Shown piece after piece: positions 1 through 7,843 of a DNA stretch of 9,218 bases. Made by a program: the position numbers and the translations under genes. The DNA is taken from assembly GCA_005879655.1 (NCBI GenBank), contig VBJK01000491.1, positions 3,421-12,638 of the forward strand. Direction: 5' to 3'. This DNA comes from Chloroflexota bacterium. GTDB taxonomy: Bacteria > Chloroflexota > Ktedonobacteria > Ktedonobacterales > Ktedonobacteraceae. The notes below the pieces were generated by a model, which did not search any database, had not been told where the DNA came from, and saw nothing but the letters and a program-made list of their open reading frames with translations. The first letter of the stretch is position 1, and each line of letters begins with the position of its first letter.

Positions 1-1
1 T

Positions 2-1276
2 CTGTTAACTCCAGTTCCAGAACATGTACGTCTAGCGCGGCCATTGGCGCTTCCTCCCGCCCTGTCCGAGCCAGACCTGAAACGCTTACTGAGCCGTATG
101 GCAGCTCGCAACAAGGATCTCGATACCACGATTTCATTCCTTGGCGCGGGCACCTACGATCACTTCATACCCAGCGTCGTCCCACATCTGCAACGCCGCT
201 CTGAATTTGTCACGTCGTACACACCGTATCAGCCCGAAGTGAGCCAGGGCATGTTGCAGGCCATTTATGAATTTCAGACGATGGTCTGCCAGATTACCGG
301 CCTCGATGTCGCCAATGCCTCGCTTTACGACGGCTCAACGGCGCTCGTCGAAGCCGTCTTCGTCGCGCTTGGCCCCGCTGGCCGTGGCGAAGTGGTTATA
401 TCGGCAGGAGTCGATCCGCAATACCGGCGCGTCTTGCACAGCTATGCCTTCTCGCGGGGCTTCACTGTGAAAGAGGTTCCCATCACCAATGGCGTTACAG
501 ACTTGGCCGCGCTAGAGCAGGCTGTGGGTCCTGAGACTGCTGCCGTCGCCATTCAACAGCCCAACTTTTTCGGTTGTCTTGAAGACGTACACAGCATCGA
601 ACGGCTCGCCCATAAAGGTAAGACCCTCTTCATCACGGCCATCACTGAGCCAGCTTCGCTCGCGTTACTCGCACCACCAGGAGCATATGGAGCTGATATT
701 GCTGTAGGTGAGCTGATGAGTTTCGGCAATAGCATGAGTTATGGTGCACCAGCGCTGGGCTTTATGGCCTCCAAGCAGAAATTTCTGCGGCTCTTACCCG
801 GACGCTTGGTAGGACAGACCGTCGAGGAAGGCGGGCAGAAGCAGACAGGCTATGTATTGACTTTGCAGACGCGCGAACAGCATATTCGGCGCGAACGAGC
901 GACCTCCAATATCTGTACCAACCAGTCATTGTTGGCCGTTGGCGCAACCATCTTCATGGCAGCACTGGGCAAACAGGGCTTCCGCGAACTCGGCGAACTC
1001 TGCCTGCAAAAAGCACACTATGCCTTGCGCCAGATTACCGCGCTTCCTGGCTTCAGTGCACCGTTCAGCCGTCCCTTTTTCGATGAATTCGTGATCAAAG
1101 CGCCAGTCTCGACCGATAAGCTACAGCAATTGTTCGATAAGGCTGGGATAATCGGCGGTTATCCGCTCAACGAAACGTATGGCATGGACAACTGTATGCT
1201 CTTCTGTGTGACTGAGACGCGTACAAAAGAAGATATCGATACCCTGGTCAGTATATTGAAAGAGGTGCAGGCATGA
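2..1276 (+). CDS. gcvPA: Glycine dehydrogenase (decarboxylating) subunit 1, 5'-truncated by the window edge
   Basis: This is the N-terminal-half subunit of the P-protein of the glycine cleavage system, which works with GcvPB to decarboxylate glycine and pass the aminomethyl group to lipoyl-GcvH. The frame is open from base 2. The residues read before the TTG at 44 ([19 protein letters not shown]) match the region that precedes [10 protein letters not shown] in family members, so 44 is not the true start and roughly 25 residues lie upstream of the window. Hallmarks are the [11 protein letters not shown] stretch, [19 protein letters not shown], and [11 protein letters not shown]. This subunit lacks the PLP lysine, which sits in GcvPB, as usual for the split form. 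The stop overlaps the start of gcvPB as ATGA (1273-1276), implying translational coupling. gcvT and gcvH may lie upstream, but this is inference. Confidence 0.95.
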   Translation: MLTPVPEHVRLARPLALPPALSEPDLKRLLSRMAARNKDLDTTISFLGAGTYDHFIPSVVPHLQRRSEFVTSYTPYQPEVSQGMLQAIYEFQTMVCQITGLDVANASLYDGSTALVEAVFVALGPAGRGEVVISAGVDPQYRRVLHSYAFSRGFTVKEVPITNGVTDLAALEQAVGPETAAVAIQQPNFFGCLEDVHSIERLAHKGKTLFITAITEPASLALLAPPGAYGADIAVGELMSFGNSMSYGAPALGFMASKQKFLRLLPGRLVGQTVEEGGQKQTGYVLTLQTREQHIRRERATSNICTNQSLLAVGATIFMAALGKQGFRELGELCLQKAHYALRQITALPGFSAPFSRPFFDEFVIKAPVSTDKLQQLFDKAGIIGGYPLNETYGMDNCMLFCVTETRTKEDIDTLVSILKEVQA

Positions 1277-2757
1277 GCGCTGAGAAGTTGATTTTTGAAC
1301 AGGGAGCACCAGGCCGTCGCGCCGCGAGCATGCCCGCGCTAGACGTTCCGAGCGAGCCGCTGGCGAGCATGATCCCGCCTAGCCTGCAACGTGAAGTACT
1401 CGCGCCCCTACCGGAGGTCAGCGAGATCGAAGTTGTACGCCACTACACGCACTTGTCACAGCGCAACTTTGGCGTCGATGCTGGCTTTTACCCGCTCGGC
1501 TCCTGTACCATGAAATATAATCCGAAGCTTAATGAGGATATGGCGGATCTCCCTGGCTTCGCACATGTGCATCCATTGCAGCCGGACCATACCGTGCAGG
1601 GCGTCATCCAGTTGTGCTATGAATTGGAACAGTATCTGGCAGAGATCGCTGGTATGACACGTGTCACGCTCCAACCATCAGCAGGCGCACATGGCGAGTT
1701 GACTGGCCTGATGCTCATTAAAGCATATCATCTGAGTCGAGGCGAAAATCAGCGCAATCTGGTGCTAATCCCCGATAATGCACACGGCACAAACCCAGCC
1801 AGTGCAACGCTCGCCAACTATAAGGCAGTCGAGGTGAAGTCCGATGAGCACAGCGGTGGCATTGACATGCGACACCTGCAAAAATTGCTGGAAGCTCGTG
1901 GGTCCCATATTGCGGCGATCATGATGACCAATCCTAATACGCTAGGTCTCTTCGATGCCAGCGTGGCAGAGATTGCTCGTATGGTGCACGATGTGGGAGG
2001 GCAGCTCTATTACGATGGGGCGAATGCCAATGCGGTGATGGGTATCACGCGTCCAGGTGATATGGGCTTTGACGTTGTGCACTTCAATCTCCACAAAACG
2101 TGTAGTACTCCGCATGGCGGTGGGGGGCCTGGCGCTGGTCCGATTGGTGTAAAAGGGCATCTTGTACCCTTCCTGCCCGGTCCATTGCCCGCGAAGAACG
2201 GACATAGCTATTACTGGGAAGAGCCGGGGCCGCAATCTATCGGGAAAGTACGGGCGAATAAAGGAAACTTCGGGGTACTCGTGCGGGCTTATACCTATAT
2301 TCGCAGTTATGGTCCTGACGGTCTACGTCACGTCTCAGAGAGTGCTATTCTGAACGCGAACTACCTCAAGCATCAGCTGGCCTCCGACTATGAGATTGCC
2401 TATCCACAGACCTGTCAGCACGAGTTTGTGGCAACGGCGCAGCGGCACAAGCAGGAACATGGAGTGACAGCACTAGATATCGCTAAACGCTTGCTCGACT
2501 TTGGCATGTACGCCCCCACGATCTACTTCCCGCTGATTGTGCCGGAGGCGATGATGATCGAGCCAACCGAGACCGAGACACGAGAAACACTCGATACTTT
2601 CATCGATGTCATGCACCAGATTGCCGAGGAAGCGAGGAGCAATCCAGAAATCGTCACGACTGCGCCCCATACCACCGTTGTGGGTCGCCTTGATCAGGCA
2701 CTGGCGGCGCGTAAACCCAACTTGCGTTGGCAGTCAGGACAAGAGATGACACATTAA
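1273..2757 (+). CDS. gcvPB: Glycine dehydrogenase (decarboxylating) subunit 2, the PLP-binding subunit
   Basis: This 494-residue protein is the C-terminal-half, PLP-carrying subunit of glycine decarboxylase, near the usual length for the split family. Visible motifs are [14 protein letters not shown] near residues 72-85, the [12 protein letters not shown] cofactor-site segment, [11 protein letters not shown], and the Schiff-base motif [16 protein letters not shown], with the predicted PLP lysine at K275. The start is an ATG whose last base joins the gcvPA stop (ATGA overlap), so the two subunits are probably made in equal amounts. No frame break or missing key residue was seen. After the TAA at 2755-2757 there is no classical U-tract terminator. 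Instead an inverted pair of palindromic repeats lies 12 bp downstream and could fold when transcribed. The gene faces the LLM oxidoreductase gene convergently. Confidence 0.97.
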   Translation: MSAEKLIFEQGAPGRRAASMPALDVPSEPLASMIPPSLQREVLAPLPEVSEIEVVRHYTHLSQRNFGVDAGFYPLGSCTMKYNPKLNEDMADLPGFAHVHPLQPDHTVQGVIQLCYELEQYLAEIAGMTRVTLQPSAGAHGELTGLMLIKAYHLSRGENQRNLVLIPDNAHGTNPASATLANYKAVEVKSDEHSGGIDMRHLQKLLEARGSHIAAIMMTNPNTLGLFDASVAEIARMVHDVGGQLYYDGANANAVMGITRPGDMGFDVVHFNLHKTCSTPHGGGGPGAGPIGVKGHLVPFLPGPLPAKNGHSYYWEEPGPQSIGKVRANKGNFGVLVRAYTYIRSYGPDGLRHVSESAILNANYLKHQLASDYEIAYPQTCQHEFVATAQRHKQEHGVTALDIAKRLLDFGMYAPTIYFPLIVPEAMMIEPTETETRETLDTFIDVMHQIAEEARSNPEIVTTAPHTTVVGRLDQALAARKPNLRWQSGQEMTH

Positions 2758-2769
2758 GCAAACCCCAAT

Positions 2770-2841
2770 CCGTAGCTGCGCAATTCATTGCGCTCGTTTC
2801 ATGATGTGATGCTTCTGGCGCAATGAATTGCGCGGCTACGG
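2770..2841. repeat. Inverted doublet of the 24-bp GTAG/palindrome repeat (REPIN-like)
   Basis: A forward copy at 2770-2793 and a reverse copy at 2818-2841 are separated by exactly 24 bp. Each copy is CCGTAGC(C/T) followed by GCGCAATTCATTGCGC, and the two arms match at 23 of 24 positions as an inverted repeat, so the transcript could fold into a long hairpin from either side. The reverse copy with its flanks (2809-2852) is an exact 44-nt reverse-complement match to 7616-7659 in the pheS-pheT array. It sits between convergent genes and might act as a bidirectional transcription end, but no T-run follows. Confidence 0.85.
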
Positions 2842-2863
2842 GTTGGTTTGGTATTGTTCCTTG

Positions 2864-2887
2864 GCGCAATGCATTGCGCGGTTACGG
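2864..2887 (-). repeat. Single copy of the 24-bp palindromic repeat (reverse orientation)
   Basis: The core GCGCAATGCATTGCGC is a perfect 16-bp palindrome with GC at the centre in place of the usual TT or TC. The head reads CCGTAACC on the minus strand, so the GTAG tetranucleotide has become GTAA. It lies 17 bp past the stop of the minus-strand oxidoreductase gene. Confidence 0.8.
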
Positions 2888-2904
2888 AGGGGTTTTCCCT
2901 TTCT

Positions 2905-3765
2905 TTAAATGAGGTCAGCCAAGCGCTGAACTTGATCTAGTTCAGGAATACACGGCCAGAGCACCAGCTCATCGGTTCCAATATCGCTGAAGCTTTTGAT
3001 CATCGTCTTGAGTGCTTCAGGTGTTGATGGAAATATCGCCACCATCTGTTGAGCCATGTTGCCCATGTAAGAGTAATAGCTCCCAAGATAGTGAGACAAG
3101 CCCTCAACAGCGTTAGGGCCGAGTGCATAGTAGATGCCGCCCACCAGACGTGGTTTTCCGGCACGACCAGCCTTTTGCCATACCTGCTCAGCCTGACGAA
3201 ATCCCTGCTCGGCCTGTTCTGGTGGAGTGCCCCCGGTGATGAAGCCATTTCCCCAACGTGCAAGACGGCCCAATGCGGTCGGTGAGTAGGCTCCAATGAG
3301 CAATTCTGGCCCACCAGCCTGCACGGGTGGCGGGCCGATAGGACCTACTTCCTCGCTGATCGGTTGCCCGGACCAGACGCGCTCGAACAGTTCTAGCTGT
3401 CTATCAAAAATCTTGCCGCGCTGATGGAAATCAACACCAGCGGCGAGAAAATCGTCTTCGCGTCCCCCAACACCCAGACCCAGTGTCAGACGACCATTGG
3501 AGATGACATCCAGGCTCGCCGCCTGCTTGGCTAGTACAGCGGCATTGCGCAATGGCGCAAGCAACACAGTCGTCATCAAACGCAACCGCGTTGTCGCACC
3601 AGCTACAGCAGCCAGCGTGATCAATGGCTCGTAGTTTGGATAGACCAGGCGATCAACCAAACCGAGACTAGAGAATGGCCCGGCTTCTGCCCGTCTGGCC
3701 CACTCCAGTATTAATGATCCCTGAACCCCTGGACTGCTCGCGGGAAGACCTATACCAATTTTCAT
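2905..3765 (-). CDS. LLM-class (luciferase-like) flavin- or F420-dependent oxidoreductase
   Basis: This 286-residue protein has the luciferase-like TIM-barrel pattern. It starts with the strand MKIGIGLPASS, followed by FSSLGLVDRLVYPNYEPLITLAAVAGAT at about 31-58, TTRLRLMTTVLLAPLRNAAVLAKQ (58-81), the family signature ISNGRLTLGLGVGGREDDF (88-106), and a second cofactor-side segment LLIGAYSPTALGRLARWGNGF (155-175). Members use FMN or F420 to oxidise or reduce varied small molecules. The substrate and the choice of cofactor cannot be read from this sequence. The ATG at 3763-3765 is supported by an AGGAG (complement 3772-3776) seven bases upstream. It seems to be transcribed alone, with an inverted repeat TGTGACAGAT/ATCTGTCACA upstream that might be an operator. 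Family assignment is firm; specific function is unknown. Confidence 0.9.
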   Translation of the reverse strand: MKIGIGLPASSPGVQGSLILEWARRAEAGPFSSLGLVDRLVYPNYEPLITLAAVAGATTRLRLMTTVLLAPLRNAAVLAKQAASLDVISNGRLTLGLGVGGREDDFLAAGVDFHQRGKIFDRQLELFERVWSGQPISEEVGPIGPPPVQAGGPELLIGAYSPTALGRLARWGNGFITGGTPPEQAEQGFRQAEQVWQKAGRAGKPRLVGGIYYALGPNAVEGLSHYLGSYYSYMGNMAQQMVAIFPSTPEALKTMIKSFSDIGTDELVLWPCIPELDQVQRLADLI

Positions 3766-3811
3766 ACAATGCTCCTGCTATTTTTGCTAGAGATTGTGCA
3801 AACTCTTCAGA

Positions 3812-3864
3812 TGTGACAGATGCGACAGATGATTATTCTCATCAGGTACTGGCAATCTGTCACA
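3812..3864. promoter_or_regulatory. Inverted repeat upstream of the LLM oxidoreductase, possible operator
   Basis: TGTGACAGAT at 3812-3821 is exactly inverted as ATCTGTCACA at 3855-3864. A third, direct half-site GCGACAGAT lies at 3822-3830, nine bases from the matching part of the first. Three copies of the GACAGAT word within 53 bp, 47-99 bp upstream of the start codon, suggest binding sites for a regulator. No regulator gene is adjacent, and I could not place a convincing -35/-10 pair here. Confidence 0.4.
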
Positions 3865-3878
3865 AGTTCATTGTAGCA

Positions 3879-4001
3879 CTAGTGCAGAAACACGAGAGGT
3901 GGTAGGGATTTGGGGTGGCATTTGGCGAAGCCACGCCTTTCGGGGTTTGGGGTGTCCCCAAATGCTCCCATTCCCCAAAAGGTTTTGGGCTTCTGCACTA
4001 G
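3879..4001. mobile_element. MITE-like 123-bp element with perfect 11-bp terminal inverted repeats
   Basis: CTAGTGCAGAA at 3879-3889 is exactly inverted at 3991-4001 (TTCTGCACTAG). The interior is G-rich then C-rich and strongly self-complementary: TTTGGGG/CCCCAAA with a 3-nt loop near the middle, and GTGGC/GCCAC around 3915-3933. It has no transposase and no credible gene. The base composition differs from the AT-rich intergenic DNA on its right. It lies between the divergently placed promoter side of the LLM gene and the 3' end of the membrane-protein gene. I read it as a non-autonomous mobile element; a folded regulatory RNA is the alternative. Confidence 0.5.
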
Positions 4002-4040
4002 GTCCTATTTTGAGTATCACAGCCTCACTACAAGGGACAC

Positions 4041-4718
4041 TCAACCCCGTATAACGTCTACCTTGCTCATTAGCGTTATCCCTGGAGCAAGAGGGTAAAT
4101 ACCAACGTAGTCTGGACTCGGTGTCTGGCTAAAGTTCTTATCTATAGCATCCCTTCCACTTTGATCGGCTAATGCTGTATAAATCTCAAATTTCCTGCCA
4201 GTATCCTTATCCACACCTATGGTTACTTGTGAAATCCACGTACCGTCATTTTCAATTGTAATAGGACCTCCTTGTTGAGGGAAGTACCCTTTCACGCCAT
4301 TCGCCACTACCAGTATCCATAACTCCCTCCCTTTAGCGACGTTAAAAGCAGAACCTTGCATCGTTACGGTTAGAGGTACCTTGCTTCCTTCTATTGGAGA
4401 GGTAATAAACACACTGGGTGCGCCTAAGATTGGTGTTGGGGACGGAGTTGGTGATGGCGTAGGCGTGGGTACCACCGTAGGCTTTGGAGCTTGCTCCAGT
4501 CTCGTTAGAGTGGGCATAGCAACGAACAACCCAACTACAGAGACAATGAGCAATACAATGACGAGAAGAACGATTGCTACCACCGTGGATTTTCCTTGTT
4601 GAGGAGGCCGTGGCGGTGGTGGTGGCAACGGCTCATACGGATTAGAATAGAAAGAGTATTGGCTTTGCTGCGTTGTATGATCATTTCCTCGATGGTAATC
4701 TGGTATATCAGAACCCAT
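4041..4718 (-). CDS. Single-pass membrane protein with proline-rich head, TP linker and extracytoplasmic domain; function unknown
   Basis: I do not recognise a named family. The 225 residues read as four parts: a polar, Tyr/Gln-rich N-terminus (1-30), a proline run LPPPPPRPPQQ (31-41), one hydrophobic segment (about 44-68, VVAIVLLVIVLLIVSVVGLF) that would anchor the protein, and a low-complexity TPTPSPTPSPTP linker (about 80-97). This leads to a C-terminal domain of about 125 residues with beta-rich character (PSVFITSPIEGSKVP, GRELWILVVANGVKGYFPQ, GTWISQVTIGVD). By analogy with similar linkers, that domain is probably outside the membrane. The start ATG has AAAGGAG six bases upstream (complement 4725-4731). 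Downstream lies the MITE-like element; upstream is a 206-bp AT-rich gap with a possible promoter. A sensor or surface-binding role is only a guess. Confidence 0.8.
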   Translation of the reverse strand: MGSDIPDYHRGNDHTTQQSQYSFYSNPYEPLPPPPPRPPQQGKSTVVAIVLLVIVLLIVSVVGLFVAMPTLTRLEQAPKPTVVPTPTPSPTPSPTPILGAPSVFITSPIEGSKVPLTVTMQGSAFNVAKGRELWILVVANGVKGYFPQQGGPITIENDGTWISQVTIGVDKDTGRKFEIYTALADQSGRDAIDKNFSQTPSPDYVGIYPLAPGITLMSKVDVIRG

Positions 4719-4753
4719 AACGTGCTCCTTTACAAATGAACCTTTGTAGAACT

Positions 4754-4783
4754 ATAATACTTTTTTCATAAATATATACGCAA
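4754..4783 (-). promoter_or_regulatory. Candidate promoter for the membrane-protein gene
   Basis: On the minus strand TTGCGT (complement 4778-4783) and TATTAT (complement 4754-4759) are separated by 18 bp, 36 bp upstream of the start codon. The gap between the two minus-strand genes (4719-4924) is very AT-rich, so chance matches are easy. Confidence 0.35.
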
Positions 4784-4924
4784 AAAAGGGGATATTTTAA
4801 CCTATCTTCTTGAAAAACGTTTTCTCACAAAAACGTTATAAAGGTCATATATCCAATATGATAATATATCTTGTATCAGTATAATAAAAATGGTACTTTC
4901 TACCCATATCAAAAAGTTTGTAAG

Positions 4925-5746
4925 CTACAGCTCACGCAAAAAGGCCAGGCAAGTAAAGCTGACCGTCGTTTCTACCTCAGCCAATTGCAGCATCGCCTCA
5001 CGCGTCGTCTCCGACATATGCCAGTAGTTCGGCGTCATGCGCACCGCTAATGCAATCTCGTCTCTAGCTAATTGTAGTGTATAGCACACTTGCTGTGTAT
5101 GAGATAAGGTGAAATGAGCAGAAAATTGTTCTATGACATGCGCCTGTTTGCTCTCCTCGATTGCCAGCAAATGCAGCATTGTGCGCAACGGTTGCAGATG
5201 CTCATTATTGGGTATCACGACGATCAGCAGGCCACCAGGAGCTACCACACGTGCAAATTCGTCAGGGTTACGTGGGGCAAAGATATTGAGCAAGATGTGG
5301 ATACTTTTATCTGCCAGCGCTAACGGCTCTTTGAGGTTCGCCACAACAAATGACGCTTCGTGATAGCGCTTGGCAGCCATCCGTACGCCATCCTTGGAGA
5401 TATCTATCCCCATATACAGGTGCTGTTGCCCCAACGCTTCCTGCAAGCGACCGAGGTAATATCCTTCCCCACAGCCCGCATCCAGGATATGATATTGAGC
5501 TTGCTGAGCTGGTCGGTACGTTGCAACGAGTTCATTGATAGCGCTTGAGAGTGGCTGGTAAAAGCCACGTTCAAGAAAGGTGCGTCGTGCTTGTAGCATC
5601 TCTCTAGTATCGCCTAGCTGTGCTTTGCGTAGCAGATTGACGTAGCCTTCTTTGGCGATATCGAAGCTATGGTTATGGGCACATTTGAGCATGGTCTGCG
5701 TTTGGGTGAGTTGCGTGTGGCAGATGGGGCAGGTTAGGAGGTTCAT
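4925..5746 (-). CDS. rlmA: 23S rRNA (guanine-N1)-methyltransferase, RlmA-type
   Basis: This is a SAM-dependent methyltransferase of the RlmA family, which methylates a guanine of 23S rRNA helix 35 (G745 or G748 in known members; which one cannot be told here). The N-terminal zinc finger is C6-x2-C9 ... C22-x3-H26, followed by the family marker FDIAKEGYVNLL. The SAM-binding motif I LDAGCGEGYYL lies at about 88-98, and IPNNEHL is further on. I chose the ATG at 5744-5746 (273 residues), which puts the first zinc cysteine at position 6, as in E. coli RlmA (269 residues, Cys5). A GTG at 5762-5764 would add six residues. Neither start has a good Shine-Dalgarno sequence. It stands alone, divergent from pheST, with a candidate promoter just upstream. 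Modification at this site affects macrolide or tylosin susceptibility in some bacteria. Confidence 0.9.
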   Translation of the reverse strand: MNLLTCPICHTQLTQTQTMLKCAHNHSFDIAKEGYVNLLRKAQLGDTREMLQARRTFLERGFYQPLSSAINELVATYRPAQQAQYHILDAGCGEGYYLGRLQEALGQQHLYMGIDISKDGVRMAAKRYHEASFVVANLKEPLALADKSIHILLNIFAPRNPDEFARVVAPGGLLIVVIPNNEHLQPLRTMLHLLAIEESKQAHVIEQFSAHFTLSHTQQVCYTLQLARDEIALAVRMTPNYWHMSETTREAMLQLAEVETTVSFTCLAFLREL

Positions 5747-5796
5747 ATTGTTCAAGGTTTTCACTCGTTCTTAAAACTTTAATAAGCCAGATGTCA

Positions 5797-5832
5797 CCCT
5801 GCTAGTGTAGCAGGGGAAGCCGCTTTATACAA
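5797..5832 (-). promoter_or_regulatory. Candidate rlmA promoter with a 19-bp palindrome over the -10
   Basis: On the minus strand TTGTAT (complement 5827-5832) and TACACT (complement 5804-5809) are 17 bp apart, giving a leader of about 50 nt to the ATG. The -10 hexamer lies within the inverted repeat CCCTGCTA-GTG-TAGCAGGG (5797-5815, 8-bp perfect arms). A palindrome in that position is a natural place for a repressor dimer. The -35 is weak (three matches to TTGACA). Confidence 0.4.
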
Positions 5833-5864
5833 TGCTTTTTTTATGAGGAGAATTGTAGAGTGCA

Positions 5865-6056
5865 CCATAGTTGCGCAATTTATTGCGCTGTGCTCGCCAT
5901 AAATACCCGTAGCTGCGCAATTTATTGCGCCTGTTTGCTTTATTTGTATCTCTGGCACAATAAATTGCGCAGCTACGGGTATTTATGGTGTAGCGTTATA
6001 ATGAATTGATACGGGTATGTATGGCGAGCACGGCGCAATAAATTGCGCGGCTACGG
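5865..6056. repeat. Nested inverted cluster of four 24-bp palindromic repeats
   Basis: Copies lie at 5865-5888 (forward, head degraded to ATAG), 5907-5930 (forward), 5955-5978 (reverse) and 6033-6056 (reverse). The inner pair is described separately. The outer pair is also an inverted repeat: about 46 bases from 5865 match the complement read back from 6056 with about five mismatches, including a shared GTGCTCGCCATA spacer. The whole 192 bp can therefore fold as one cruciform or hairpin. It fills most of the gap between rlmA and the pheS promoter. No ORF of note is present. Confidence 0.85.
5897..5988. repeat. Inner inverted doublet with 34-bp arms (REPIN-like)
   Basis: The forward copy 5907-5930 and reverse copy 5955-5978 are 24 bp apart, the same 24+24+24 geometry as 2770-2841. 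Flanks CCATAAATAC (5897-5906) and GTATTTATGG (5979-5988) extend the pairing to 34 bp per arm, with a single mismatch (GCAC for GCGC at 5955-5958). Confidence 0.85.
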
Positions 6057-6106
6057 TTTTCTTTACACGCATTGAGCGTGAGGGCCTTTTGGTCTTTTTC
6101 GCACTC

Positions 6107-6135
6107 TAGACAATGCGCAAAAAATCTGTTACACT
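6107..6135 (+). promoter_or_regulatory. Predicted sigma-70-type promoter of pheST
   Basis: TAGACA (6107-6112; 5 of 6 to consensus) and TACACT (6130-6135) are 17 bp apart. Transcription would begin near 6142, just ahead of the first T-box leader elements, which fits a riboswitch-controlled transcript. Confidence 0.6.
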
Positions 6136-6141
6136 CAAACT

Positions 6142-6457
6142 AAGAAGAGATATACATAAAAAGCGACGATGCGGAGAGTAAGCACCAGGGAACGAGCAGG
6201 CAGAAAAGGTCATCGACTGCAAGCCCTTTCGCGTGACCCACACGCCGAAGTTCACCCCAGAGCTGGCTATTGAAACCAAGCAGAGTAAGTAGATAGCCCC
6301 GGATCGTCTCCGTTACCAGACCAACCGAGAGGAATGTACCTTTGCCTGCATCCTGAGCAAAAATTAGCAGGAAATGGCAATACATTCAATACGGGTGGTA
6401 CCACGGAGCTTGCTATACCGACAACTTCGTCCTGTTGACGATGTGTCGGTTTTTTTA
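6142..6457 (+). ncRNA. T-box riboswitch, predicted tRNA-Phe specific
   Basis: The leader carries the T-box sequence AATACGGGTGGTACCACG at 6388-6405, where the UGGU bulge can pair with the ACCA end of an uncharged tRNA with discriminator A, as in tRNA-Phe. Stem I elements are visible: AGTA at 6177-6180 and a distal GAA followed by UUC at 6251-6253 and then A, which fits a phenylalanine specifier codon. The intrinsic terminator and its conserved CTTCGTCC stretch follow. Uncharged tRNA-Phe should stabilise the antiterminator and let transcription run into pheS. The exact 5' end and the stem borders are inferred, and the specifier was chosen by pattern and by the downstream gene rather than by folding. 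Confidence 0.93.
6417..6456 (+). terminator. Intrinsic terminator of the T-box leader
   Basis: ACCGACA (6417-6423) pairs with TGTCGGT (6444-6450), and TCGTC (6427-6431) with GACGA (6437-6441), around a 5-nt loop CTGTT. A run of seven T (6450-6456) follows. It competes with the antiterminator formed by the T-box sequence just upstream. Confidence 0.88.
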
Positions 6458-6463
6458 TTCTCT

Positions 6464-6468
6464 GGAGG
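6464..6468 (+). promoter_or_regulatory. Ribosome binding site that fixes the pheS start
   Basis: GGAGG stands four bases before the ATG at 6473. This rules out the in-frame ATG at 6374, which lies inside the T-box leader and has no such site. Confidence 0.75.
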
Positions 6469-6472
6469 ATGT

Positions 6473-7460
<988 letters not shown>

Positions 7461-7468
7461 TACCAAAC

Positions 7469-7843
7469 CCGTCACCGCGCAATTTATTGCGCCAGAAGCA
7501 TAACAACATAAAACACGCTCAACAACCAAAATACCGACCAAATCAACCCGTAGCCGCGCAATTTATTGCGCCAGAAGCATAACAACATAAAACACGCTCA
7601 ACAACCAAAATACCGACCAAACCAACCCGTAGCCGCGCAATTCATTGCGCCAGAAGCATAACAACATAAAACACGCTCAACAACCAAAATACCGACCAAA
7701 CCAACCCGTAGCCGCGCAATTTATTGCGCCAGAAGCATAACATAAGAAAATAGGTACAATAACCAAAAACACATAACAAACCAATCCGTAGCCGCGCGAT
7801 TTATTGCGCCAGAAGTACCACATAATAAATTGCGCAGCTACGG
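7469..7843 (+). repeat. 79-bp tandem repeat array in the pheS-pheT gap
   Basis: Forward copies of the 24-bp palindromic element start at 7469, 7548, 7627, 7706 and 7786, with periods of 79, 79, 79 and 80. A degraded reverse copy closes the array at 7820-7843. The 55-bp spacers of the first three units are nearly identical, the fourth diverges after AGAAGCATAACA, and the fifth is cut to 10 bp before the reverse copy. The first head is GTCA in place of GTAG. The array occupies nearly all of the 410-bp gap between two genes that are usually only a few bases apart. Nothing else is seen there except the pheT ribosome binding site. Confidence 0.93.
7786..7843. repeat. Closing inverted pair of the array, possible hairpin ahead of pheT
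   Basis: The last forward copy (7786-7809) and the reverse copy (7820-7843) are 10 bp apart and can pair over about 20 bp (CCGTAGC... with ...GCTACGG). The hairpin would end 11 bases before the AAGGAG of pheT (7855-7860). Confidence 0.65.

Noticed and set aside
44..46. TTG at 44 as the start of gcvPA
   Set aside because: The frame is open back to base 2 and the upstream residues match conserved family sequence, so the true start is outside the window.
3546..3558. GCGCAATGGCGCAA resembling half of the 24-bp repeat
   Set aside because: It lies within the LLM coding sequence, lacks the GTAG head and the second palindrome arm; likely chance.
3910..4098. A 62-codon open frame on the plus strand
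   Set aside because: It starts inside the MITE-like element and runs antisense into the membrane-protein gene; no Shine-Dalgarno sequence or family resemblance.
4381..4602. Open frame with a GVGDGVGVG run
   Set aside because: It is the antisense reading of the TP-repeat linker of the membrane-protein gene.
6066..6080. Hairpin CACGC-ATTGA-GCGTG followed by a T-rich stretch, as a terminator
   Set aside because: The stem is only 5 bp, the T-run does not follow directly, and there is no plus-strand gene upstream for it to end.
6374..6472. Upstream in-frame start giving a longer PheS N-terminus
   Set aside because: The extension lies within the T-box core and its terminator, and GGAGG points to the ATG at 6473.
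7469..7809. The regular array looked like a CRISPR
   Set aside because: The 55-bp spacers are nearly identical to each other, the period is 79 bp, the same repeat occurs singly and inverted elsewhere in the window, and no cas genes are present.
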